A stretch of 64,000 nt of DNA, from the NCBI GenBank assembly GCA_958299035.1, contig CATQJL010000001.1, positions 107,339,769 to 107,403,768 of the forward strand. Reading direction: 5' to 3'. The notes beneath the pieces were generated by a model that was not told the origin of the DNA, did not search any database, and saw only the letters and a program-made list of their open reading frames with translations. Both the position numbers and the translations under genes were made by a program. Source of the DNA: Cylicocyclus nassatus. Taxonomy: Eukaryota; Nematoda; Chromadorea; Rhabditida; Strongylidae. Below, piece by piece: positions 60,001 through 62,862 of this stretch (position 1 is its first letter; every line of letters starts with the position of its first letter).

Positions 60001-60204
60001 TTACAAGTTTTGGCCAGCTGACAAGATTTGAAAAATAAACTGAGGCCTTACCACTAGCCATAAATTCTTCACCAAGTTGGACTTCCTGTAGAAAGTACGC
60101 TTGCATAGCGGAAGGATCGGAAGGATCCGGAACTTGAGTAGAGCCTGCTCCGCCTCGTCCTAACCCGGCACCTCCTGTACGTGCGCGAGCTTTCTCGCGA
60201 CGAT
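33004..60204 (-). CDS. tomm-20: tomm-20, mitochondrial import receptor TOM20 (5'-partial, four exons)
   Basis: Outer-membrane receptor of the TOM complex that binds amphipathic presequences of precursor proteins through a TPR-like cytosolic domain. The minus-strand join 60204-60052, 44034-43892, 33259-33167, 33042-33004 gives 141 codons plus TAG with phases that fit at every junction. Visible landmarks: basic linker starting RREKARAR, FLQEVQLGEE, ASGNVEEG across the first junction, HIANAI, CGPSQQLLQIFQQTLPP, then MGDGPPPPQ and a DDTDDLE tail. Order and wording match nematode TOMM-20 as I remember it (about 190 residues), so roughly 45-50 N-terminal residues with the transmembrane anchor are missing. 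They should be encoded right of 64000. Introns of about 16.0 and 10.6 kb are filled with transposons. No frameshift or stop is seen, so the gene looks functional. Confidence 0.95.
33167..33259 (-). CDS. tomm-20: tomm-20 exon C: C-terminal region
   Basis: 93 bp, 31 whole codons starting RLAAMFGEA and ending MGDGPPPPQ, matching the RLAEMFG and GDGPPP segments of nematode TOMM-20. Acceptor ggttttag, donor gtagaa (33166-33161). Reading on through the donor would add an unrelated tail (VEEVCSVAES and so on) instead of the acidic terminus found in exon D. The splice is therefore preferred on homology. Confidence 0.93.
33317..33450. mobile_element. mariner terminal fragment
   Basis: TTAGGTTGGTCCGAAATTTCG after TA is a typical mariner terminal repeat. 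No opposite end or transposase was found. It lies just inside the 10.6-kb tomm-20 intron. Confidence 0.5.
33563..33936. mobile_element. TTAA-type MITE, copy 1 (AGGCAGTGTCC ends)
   Basis: TTGA at 33563-33566 and TTAA at 33933-33936 bracket inverted ends AGGCAGTGTCCAAGC / GCCTGGACACTGCCT. Arms stay complementary inward (TTCACGGCTGAGA; GCGCCGTGACCGTAA) to a short centre near 33740. This is the piggyBac-type target pattern. Confidence 0.82.
34680..35117. mobile_element. TCGATATC-ended MITE copy plus half copy
   Basis: 34680-34906 runs from TCGATATCGACCCCCTATGTC to its inverse. Within it GAGGCGCC, GCGCCACGTT and GCGCATCGTTTGGCG modules form a palindrome. 34907-35117 is a second, one-sided copy ending CATATGGGTTGATACC. 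Just upstream, 34530-34562 holds a small perfect palindrome (CATATGAGACGCGC / GGCGCGTCTGATATG). Confidence 0.65.
35137..35495. mobile_element. CAGTGGCGTACC-family MITE, full copy
   Basis: CCAGTGGCGTACCGAGG at the left and CTGGGTACGCCACTGG at the right. Interior order: GGGTCGCGAAATTTTTGAAA, AAAATGTGCAGAGG, CGTGGCTGACGCCACGCCCC (an internal hairpin, found twice), and TTTTTGTCGCGCCCCCC. Long G and C runs are present. This copy serves as the reference for the truncated copy at 61575-61885. Confidence 0.85.
35510..35772. mobile_element. degenerate CAGTGGCGTACC-family copy
   Basis: Retains GCCGCAAAAATTTTGGGACA, TGACGCCACGCACC and a right end CCTGGTACCGCCACTGAT. The left end is not recognisable. 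Confidence 0.5.
35981..39384. mobile_element. 3.4-kb foldback element with nested insertion
   Basis: Outer ends TACACAATACCACTCTCAGA and AGTGTGCAAAATTTTCCGAA recur inversely at 39345-39384. Inner arms (36718-37545 and 37755-38845) are diverged inverse copies around a 200-bp spacer. The right arm also holds a diverged tandem duplication of about 240 bp (38310-38545 resembles 38640-38870), and it carries extra sequence at 38966-39300. The left arm is split by a GCTCAGATAA MITE (36138-36717). Non-coding. Confidence 0.75.
36138..36717. mobile_element. GCTCAGATAA-family MITE, reference copy (580 bp)
   Basis: Begins GCTCAGATAATTGCCGGGGG and ends CCCCCGGCGATTATCTGAGC, a terminal inverted repeat of about 20 bp. 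Both flanks are known from the opposite arm of the surrounding foldback. The unoccupied site there reads GAATTTGGAAGC against GAATCC|element|GGAAGC here, so insertion left little or no target duplication. Interior blocks are shared by all copies. Non-coding. Confidence 0.9.
39385..39760 (+). mobile_element. Helitron 5'-part fragment
   Basis: TATGTATGTCTGTATATGTT, GTTCCGAATAAAAAATTCAT, then CGTTATCGATCGATATCGG and GAGCATG-type minisatellite remnants match the Helitrons at 42721-43459 and 50039-50622. No CTAG end is seen. Confidence 0.55.
39761..40029. other. no feature recognised
   Basis: Unique intronic sequence. Confidence 0.35.
40030..40945. mobile_element. GCTCAGATAA-family MITE, copy interrupted by a TTAA MITE
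   Basis: Starts GCTCAGATAATCGCCGGGGG and ends GGCGACTATCTGAG. It contains an internal inverse duplication (40185-40345) and the 414-bp TTAA element at 40494-40907. Removing that insert restores CCCGCTTGCTTAAAATTTGC, matching the uninterrupted copy CCCGCTTGCTCAAAATTCGC at about 45270. Confidence 0.85.
40494..40907. mobile_element. TTAA-type MITE, copy 2
   Basis: TTAA (40494-40497) and TTAA (40904-40907) bracket inverted ends AGGCAGTGGCTCGGCAAA / TTTTGCCGATCTACTGCCT. The paralogous empty site at 45270 confirms a TTAA duplication. A 161-codon minus frame (40539-41024) runs across the boundary and is not a gene. Confidence 0.9.
40946..41186. mobile_element. GCTCAGATAA-family MITE, second adjacent partial copy
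   Basis: Picks up inside the family consensus (GCGGTCCTCCACAAAGGACC) and ends CCCCGGCGATTATCTGAGC at 41186. The first half is missing. Confidence 0.75.
41187..41586. repeat. degenerate Helitron-type minisatellite units
   Basis: AAGTGAGCATGCTGATTACA, GAGGCTGGGAGTCGGCA and similar blocks occur several times, resembling the 120-bp unit of 17321-17718 but strongly diverged. Confidence 0.5.
41587..41925. mobile_element. CAGTGGCGTACC-family MITE, diverged copy
   Basis: Left AATGGCGGGTCCAGGATTTC, right GGAATACCGGGACCGCGAT. Inside are GTGACAAAAAATTTTTTCGA, GCGTTAGCCACGCACTCCG and TGGCTGACGCCACGCAACTT. Confidence 0.65.
41930..42623 (+). mobile_element. non-autonomous Helitron, 3' end intact
   Basis: The 3' end GGGCCGGGCGGAGCCGGGTA with AGCCAGCTAG then T is the Helitron hairpin plus CTAG-T. 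The 5' part begins with (CTCTGT)n and the AAACCTATTTCTGAACC block, then TCGATTTTATCGATT minisatellite units up to about 42500. The exact TC start is lost. Confidence 0.7.
42721..43459 (-). mobile_element. non-autonomous Helitron, both ends intact
   Basis: On the minus strand it starts TCTTATATATAAAGCTGAAT at 43459 (preceded by A) and ends GGCGGAGCCGGGTGAGCAAG-CTAG at 42721 (followed by T). That is the A^TC...CTAG^T insertion pattern of Helitrons. The interior carries GAACCGATCCGCACCAAAC, TCGATCGATATCGATTTTAT and four diverged minisatellite units. No Rep/helicase frame. Confidence 0.85.
43460..43891 (+). other. intron sequence with a degenerate Helitron 3' end at about 43830-43856
   Basis: GGCTGGCGGACCAGGTAAAG-CCAGCTAG-T resembles the Helitron 3' end. 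No start is recognised. It ends 36 bp from the exon B donor of tomm-20. Confidence 0.5.
43892..44034 (-). CDS. tomm-20: tomm-20 exon B: TPR-like core
   Basis: 143 bp. The first two bases complete a Gly codon split with exon A, giving ASGNVEEG across the junction. The 47 whole codons include AIHIANAIALCG and QQLLQIFQQTLPPEQ, the most conserved stretch of TOM20 proteins and the groove that binds presequences. Acceptor tgtttag; donor gttagt, a weaker but acceptable 5' splice site. The CTAG end of a Helitron relic lies at about 43856, only some 36 bp inside the following intron. Confidence 0.95.
44035..44559. other. intron sequence, no feature recognised
   Basis: First part of the 16-kb tomm-20 intron next to exon B. 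Confidence 0.4.
44560..44754. mobile_element. half copy of the 19687-20361 foldback
   Basis: ATCCTACAGTAACAATGAGC, ACTGTAAATCTAAGTTGAAC and CTCGCTCTACAAAATGG match the right arm of that element. The CAGGGTGTCC end is missing, replaced by the next MITE. Confidence 0.65.
44755..45316. mobile_element. GCTCAGATAA-family MITE, copy with lost left terminus
   Basis: Begins in the family sequence at CGCAAACTCGCG, runs through all blocks and ends CCCCCGGCGATTATCTGAG. It holds the uninterrupted TCAA site (about 45268-45275) used to verify the TTAA insertion at 40494. Confidence 0.82.
45549..45663. repeat. small foldback with CGCCAGAAGCGGGAGGTCCC ends
   Basis: About 115 bp. The left end CGCCAGAAGCGGGAGGTCCC recurs inversely as GGGACCTCCCATTTTCGGCG, with a short diverged stem inside. 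Confidence 0.6.
45664..47340. repeat. inverted repeat pair (45669-45830 and 47175-47335) around 1.3 kb
   Basis: GAAACGCACAAG, CGGCAATGCGGCAGCGACGC, ACAGCGAGCACGAACTTGG and CAGACGCTGATCTTT occur in both arms. The enclosed stretch has a coding-like minus frame at 46657-46533 (MTKSNQLPGCEV...RIAVAVFGRPTPKF), but no recognisable family. It could be part of an unrecognised element. Confidence 0.6.
47354..48348. mobile_element. foldback element with GTATTCATTAACGAACCCTG ends
   Basis: Left end GTGGCCGTATTCATTAACGA; inverse right end read backwards GTGGCAGTATTCATCAACGA. Arms (47354-47615, 48020-48348) are made of repeated GGGTAAAACTTACCCC, CTACCCTCAAGGGTA and TATTCATGAA modules. The middle 400 bp is unique. 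Non-coding. Confidence 0.8.
48418..48565. mobile_element. TCGATATC-type MITE relative
   Basis: ACATTACGTGGATGGTGAGGC, GCGCTTGCGCTACGTTGC and ACGCCAAACGATGGGTCCGC are arranged as an imperfect palindrome, matching the interior of 34680-34906. Confidence 0.55.
48680..49509 (-). mobile_element. Helitron with intact 5' end, 3' end not found
   Basis: Starts TCTTATATATAAAACTAAGT at 49509 (preceded by A) on the minus strand. Minisatellite units continue to about 48800. No CTAG end was seen; the left part meets a GTCGCGATTAAAATCGCTTG fragment shared with 61030-61075. A 184-bp MITE is nested at 49290-49473. Confidence 0.7.
49290..49473. mobile_element. MITE with CGTCTGCACCCCAGAAAGGT ends
   Basis: Perfect inverted ends CGTCTGCACCCCAGAAAGGT plus TCCCAT, with an imperfect stem inside (ACGTG). 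It splits the (TGTC)n tract at the 5' end of the surrounding Helitron. Confidence 0.85.
49530..49720. repeat. AGGTAAATTTTACCT module array
   Basis: Five or more short palindromic modules (CAAGGTAAATTTTACCTTG, ACCTCAGGTA). Similar modules with GATGAATACG occur at 53570-53660 and 56230-56350, and they resemble the arms of 47354-48348. Confidence 0.65.
49721..50038. other. intron sequence, no feature recognised
   Basis: Unique AT-rich stretch. Confidence 0.35.
50039..50622 (-). mobile_element. non-autonomous Helitron, both ends intact, palindromic
   Basis: On the minus strand TCTTATATATAAAGCTGAAT (50622) to GGCGGAGCCGGGTAAGCCAG-CTAG (50039), followed by T. The GTTCCGAATAGAAAATTCCA...GGACCAAACTT block occurs near both ends in inverse orientation, so the element is a foldback as well as a Helitron. 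Confidence 0.85.
50837..51049. mobile_element. GC-rich foldback MITE, complete copy
   Basis: AGGCTCCCGCCAGAGTGCCG and its inverse at the two ends; arms of about 95 bp with AGCGCCGAGCCAGCGTTTCG and ATACACGTGTAT. The centre holds GAACTAGGTCAGCTAGCCCC. Relative at 7058-7321. Confidence 0.85.
51050..51713. other. intron sequence, no feature recognised
   Basis: Unique AT-rich stretch; a 67-codon frame (51154-51357) has no recognisable domain. Confidence 0.35.
51714..53553. mobile_element. 1.84-kb foldback with CAGAGGTGCGATAGGGGGAG ends
   Basis: Ends CAGAGGTGCGATAGGGGGAG and the inverse. Arms of about 880 bp, diverged by scattered differences, meet at about 52600 in a GGGGGAGACTTTGGCC-rich centre. 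CACCTTCACTTTTG occurs several times near the ends. Non-coding; a long C run (53418-53439) breaks the right arm. Confidence 0.88.
53554..53987. other. intron sequence with AGGTAAATT modules at 53565-53660
   Basis: GATGAATACG, ACCTTGAGGTACGG and CTCAAGGTAAATT continue the module family of 49530-49720. The rest is unique. Confidence 0.5.
53988..54442. mobile_element. TTAA-type MITE, copy 3
   Basis: TTAA at 53988-53991 and 54439-54442. Inverted ends AGGTAGTAGATCGGCAGAAT / ATTCTGCCGACCCACTGCCT. Arms of about 200 bp (AAGTTCGATCTTTCTCTGTC; AAATTTCAAAGCGAAAGC; CCGCCCACTCCATGGACGAG) around a short centre. Confidence 0.88.
54543..55463. mobile_element. mariner-type foldback with TTAGGTCGTTTCATAAC ends
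   Basis: TA before the left end. Ends TTAGGTCGTTTCATAACTTCG and the near inverse. Diverged arms share TTTTTATTTTTGTCGCCGTT, GGTTTACGG(C/A)AA and AAGAGAAAATCTTGCTCTAC. The short frames inside are arm shadows. Confidence 0.82.
55464..55625. other. intron sequence, no feature recognised
   Basis: Short unique stretch between two elements. Confidence 0.3.
55626..55868. mobile_element. short TIR element with GTCAGGAGTCACG ends
   Basis: GTCAGGAGTCACGCCGCGCG at the left; CGCGCCGACCGTGACTCCTGAC at the right. GC-rich (GCCGCTTCGCCGCGAAC) arms around a GGTGGGGGGTGGGGG centre. Target site unclear. Confidence 0.55.
55869..56865. other. intron sequence; module array at 56230-56350 and half of an inverse pair at 56616-56690
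   Basis: TACCTCAAGGTA and GATGAATACG modules; then a 75-bp block (TTTCAACTACAGGCCATTTA, GTATTCGTGGCGGGACC) repeated inversely at 59690-59775. No gene. Confidence 0.5.
56866..58710. mobile_element. AT-rich TTCGAATATTCG element
   Basis: Ends TATACTTTGGGAAATTCGAAT and its inverse. Both arms (56880-57185, 58375-58690) are built of short self-complementary TCGAATATTATTCGAAAA modules in varied order. The centre holds a TTAA MITE (57285-57701) and unique sequence. The CAGGGTGTCC-type end GGGACACCCCGTA lies at about 58350. Confidence 0.72.
57285..57701. mobile_element. TTAA-type MITE, copy 4 (diverged left end)
   Basis: The right end GGGACGCTGCCT then TTAA is clear. The left end TTCAGTTGCAGCCCCGACAA is a decayed version of it. 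Arms share GCGATGTTAAA, CCACCTAAGCG and GTGGCCCG. Confidence 0.7.
58711..60051. other. intron sequence with weak minus-strand frames
   Basis: Minus frames at 58799-59137, 59210-59497 and 59644-59946 have coding-like composition but no recognised family. 59690-59775 is the inverse partner of 56616-56690. An unidentified element or pseudogene is possible. Confidence 0.35.
60052..60204 (-). CDS. tomm-20: tomm-20 exon A: linker and start of TPR-like domain
   Basis: 153 bp, begins with the last two bases of a split codon and ends with one base of the next. It encodes 50 whole codons: a basic, Gly/Ala-rich linker (RREKARARTGGAG), a DPSDPSAMQ segment, then FLQEVQLGEEFMAS, the first helix of the TOM20 presequence-binding domain. 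The acceptor is a nematode-like attctag just upstream (60205-60211 on the minus strand). The donor is gtaagg at 60051-60046. The preceding exon was not found between here and 64000, where the intron holds a palindromic element and an LTR retrotransposon. Confidence 0.93.
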
Positions 60205-60420
60205 CTAGAATATGATTGTACAATATGAACAAGTTCAAAAGAAAGCAGAATGCAAACGAGGGAAGCTACCTAACTTAGCTCGCGCTTTCGGAATAAGACA
60301 CATATACTTGGAATCAGCCCGGAACGCTGATGCCGACTATGCTGTTCCCAGGTGCCGCGCATTACTCGGAACGGAGTTACGAGGACCTCCTTCCGTATGA
60401 CTCCTCCACCGGCAAGTCTA

Positions 60421-60492
60421 GGGGGTCTTGTGGTAAAGTGGTAAGCGTCTAGCCTTGTACGCTAAGGGTCCGGGGTTCGAGTCGTATTGGAC
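60421..60492 (+). tRNA. tRNA-like sequence with A and B boxes (probably pseudo or SINE-like)
   Basis: A-box-like TGGTAAAGTGG (60431-60441) and B-box-like GGTTCGAGTCG (60474-60484). An anticodon loop CTTGTAC would read TGT (Thr), with four of five stem pairs. The T stem and acceptor stem do not pair, so a functional tRNA is unlikely. Confidence 0.4.
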
Positions 60493-61117
60493 GTCTACCG
60501 TTCTGCAAAGGTAGTCCACAAATCCAAACATGATCCACAAGTAGTCACAGATGCCTACGTGCATCTGTGGTAAGTGGGGTTATCACAAATCGAAGATGTT
60601 TTGCCCGAGCTGATCGTTACTTATCTGCGAAAGACCTTTTGCTCTTGCGACATTACAAGAGAGCCGTTGAGGAAGGAGCAGAAAGTGATTAGTTGCTTCA
60701 CGTACATCCTACGTGAAGCTACCACAGACAGTATGGACGTAGAATTAGAAGAGGATGAGGTGATGGAGGAGGATGAAGAAGATGGGGCAAAAAACGGGGC
60801 AGCATGTGAGAAATTCATGTAAATTTTTCATGGTGAAACTGGTACGCCCCAGTCTGACGATGAATTCACTTTTAGGCCCCGAGCAGACTTCACGCGATTT
60901 GATCGTCGCGACTGAGTCGCGACGAGACAACTGTTACAACATCATTCCATGCCGATCAACTTGCATTCGGTTGTGATACTTTTCCAGGTCGAAATTTTTG
61001 AATGTGAAATGAAAATGGAAATCTTGGCGATTAGATCGCGGCGATTAAGTCGCTTGAAGTTTGTCCGGGGCCTTAGGCTGACTAATAAACATTTTCGAGG
61101 GCTTGCAAAAGGAAGGA

Positions 61118-61187
61118 CGTCCAACTGGAGTCGAACCTCGGACCCTCCACAGAGCGAGACACTTACCACCTTACCACACAACCTCTA
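61118..61187 (-). tRNA. tRNA-like sequence, inverse partner
   Basis: On the minus strand, A-box-like TGGTAAGGTGG (61178-61168) and a perfect B-box GGTTCGACTCC (61137-61127). Stems do not pair well. It lies in the same place in the right arm as 60421-60492 in the left, so the pair was duplicated together with the arms. Confidence 0.4.
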
Positions 61188-61574
61188 TTGGTCATTGTCG
61201 AGTTTCCCCTAGACTTGCCGGTGGAGGAGTCATACGGAAGGAGGTCCTCGTGACTCCGTTCCGAATGATGCGCGGCACCTGGGAACAGCATTTTTGGCAT
61301 CAGCGTTCCAGGCTGATTTCAAATATATGTGTCTTATTCCGAAATCGCGAGCTAAATTAGGTACAGGCCCCGTAAAATCCAATTTCCCATGCGTCGCTTT
61401 GAACACCAAGGCGCGGCGCGGCTAGGAACGTTTGGTCCCGAAGCGCTACAGGTTTCTTGCGAGCGACAATGAGCGCGCACCCTTTCCACATATATTTTTT
61501 TAAACTTGTGAAGGGAGCTGTCGTCAAGATATACCTTGCATTGACGAGAACAACATGAATGCTAAAGAAAGATT

Positions 61575-61885
61575 TCAGTGGCGTACCCAGGATTTCCGCT
61601 CGGGGGGGGGGGCGACAAAAATTTTTTTTCAAATGACGGTGCGTGGCGTTAGCCACGCACTCCGAAAAAATTTTAAGGGTGCTTTCAAAATTTTTGCGGG
61701 TCCCCAACCCCTAAAACTTGGAAAAAGGGGGCGTGGCTGACGCCACGCCCCCGAAAAAATTTTTTTTACAAAGCTAATTTGAATTTTTAAAAATTCCTGA
61801 AAATTATTTTAATTATTTACAAGTATAAACAAGTCACTTGCACATTTTTGTAACCCATATAAGTAACTTTCAAAAATTTGGCGAC
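61575..61885. mobile_element. CAGTGGCGTACC-family MITE cut by the LTR retrotransposon
   Basis: Starts CAGTGGCGTACCCAGGATTT and follows the family in order (TGGCTGACGCCACGCCCCC; CAAGTCACTTGCACATTTTT; AACTTTCAAAAATTTGGCGAC). It stops at GCGAC where the complete copy (35137-35495, read inversely) continues CCATTCTCGGGG. The retrotransposon begins at the next base. Confidence 0.88.
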
Positions 61886-61972
61886 TGTTGTCGTATAGTG
61901 GCCTTTTTAGGTCACTATGCGACAACCTTGACGGGGCCATAAAGATATGGCCCCGTTTGAGGTATAAAAGCC

Positions 61973-61980
61973 CGGGGGGA
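61973..61980 (+). promoter_or_regulatory. TATA box of the LTR
   Basis: TATAAAAG, 17 bp after the second U3 hairpin. Confidence 0.75.
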
Positions 61981-62042
61981 GAGCAAGGGAGGCGCTCGTT
62001 CATACCCACCGTTTGTTGTTAATCATATTATTGTGCCATATA

Positions 62043-62048
62043 AATAAA
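62043..62048 (+). terminator. LTR polyadenylation signal
   Basis: AATAAA, 63 bp after the TATA box and 28 bp before the LTR end. Confidence 0.6.
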
Positions 62049-62080
62049 TTTGTTCATCCACACCACTGTTGAAACATTTT

Positions 62081-62098
62081 TGGTGCATCGGCCGGGAA
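62081..62098 (+). promoter_or_regulatory. primer binding site, tRNA-Gly(GCC)
   Basis: TGGTGCATCGGCCGGGAA is complementary over 18 bases to the 3' end of eukaryotic tRNA-Gly(GCC) with CCA added (TTCCCGGCCGATGCA-CCA). It starts 4 bases after the LTR, as expected for minus-strand priming. Confidence 0.85.
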
Positions 62099-62116
62099 GA
62101 GCCTTCGCCGATCAAA

Positions 62117-62640
62117 AGTCTAGGGCATAAACCTAGCAAAAAGTCCAAGAAACCCTTGGCAAAGAAAGTCTAGGCTACCACGCCTAGCATCAAGACCAGG
62201 AGATCCTTGGCACAAAAGTCTAGGCTACCACACCTAGCATCAAGACCAGGAGATCCTTGGCACAAAAGTCTAGGCTACCACACCTAGCATCAAGACCAAG
62301 AAATCCTTGGCACAAAAGTCTAGGCGACCACACCTAGCATAAAAACCCAGGATACTCCTGGCACAAAAGAAGTCTAGGGCATAAACCTAGCAAAGACCAA
62401 GGAAGTCTTGGCAAAGAAAGTCTAGGGTAGAAACCTAGCAAAAGACCAAGGAAAAACGTGGCAAAGAAAGTCTAGAGCATAAATCTAGCAGAAAGACCAA
62501 GAAAAGCTTGGCAATAAAGTCTAGGCAATCAAACCTAGCAAAAAGGCCAGGAAAACCTCTGGCACGTATCTAGGCTAGCAAACCTAGCGAAAAGACCAGA
62601 AAAGACTCCTGGCATTGAACTAGGGCAACCTAGTGCCAAC
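62117..62640 (+). ncRNA. tandem double-hairpin array in the retrotransposon leader
   Basis: Ten full units of 48-54 nt and a final half unit start at 62117, 62167, 62217, 62267, 62317, 62371, 62419, 62469, 62518, about 62567 and 62618. Each unit has hairpin A (CTAGG, 4-8 nt loop, CCTAG) and hairpin B (CCAAG, about 5 nt, CTTGG), separated by A-rich linkers. Stems are conserved by compensatory change: hairpin A is CTAGA/TCTAG in the eighth unit; hairpin B is CCAGG/CCTGG in the fifth, and the G-U intermediate CCAGG/CTTGG occurs in the second and third. It lies between the primer site and gag. Confidence 0.85.
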
Positions 62641-62862
62641 CATATTCAAGTAGTAATCATTTTTGATTTATTGCTCGGCAAAAGTAGCTGTAAATAACGT
62701 TCTATCCTACTTGGATTTTCAACGCAAGTGCTTTGCTTGATGGCAGCACAGTTGGTTATGTAACCTAGGGACACATCCCACATTCGCGCATAAAGCGAAT
62801 ACCTAAGGTTTATTGAACGTCAGATATTTCTATTACTGGCGAAGAAGCCTCAACAACACAAA
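62641..62862 (+). other. rest of the retrotransposon leader
   Basis: Unstructured AT-rich stretch between the hairpin array and the gag-like start codon; it may hold splice or packaging signals, but none is recognisable. Confidence 0.5.

Larger units (their letters stand above)
60262..61362. repeat. 1.1-kb palindrome with tRNA-like segments in both arms
   Basis: Outer arms (60267-60420, 61205-61362) share GAATAAGACACATATA, CTGTTCCCAGGTGCCGCGCA and GTCACGAGGACCTCCTTCCG-type sequence. Each is followed inward by a tRNA-like block. A further inner arm carries GGCCCCG(A/G)-CAGACTTCA and GTCGCGA modules (60885-60920, 61030-61075). The left arm holds about 350 bp absent from the right, including an acidic frame (60574-60822). 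Confidence 0.75.
61886..62076 (+). mobile_element. 5' LTR of an LTR retrotransposon (191 bp)
   Basis: Begins TGTTG and ends GAAACA, the TG...CA rule. The left boundary is fixed by the interrupted MITE, the right by the primer binding site four bases later. U3 holds two hairpins: GTCGTATAGTG/CACTATGCGAC (61890-61924) and the perfect ACGGGGCCATA/TATGGCCCCGT (61931-61956). A TATA box and a poly(A) signal follow. The 3' LTR is beyond the window. Confidence 0.85.

Noticed and set aside
60421..60492. Functional tRNA-Thr(TGT)
   Set aside because: A and B boxes and a TGT anticodon loop are present, but the T and acceptor stems do not pair, and a decayed mirror copy exists.
62117..62640. CRISPR array
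   Set aside because: Repeat units are contiguous and vary along their whole length with paired changes; there are no unique spacers, and the setting is a eukaryotic retrotransposon.
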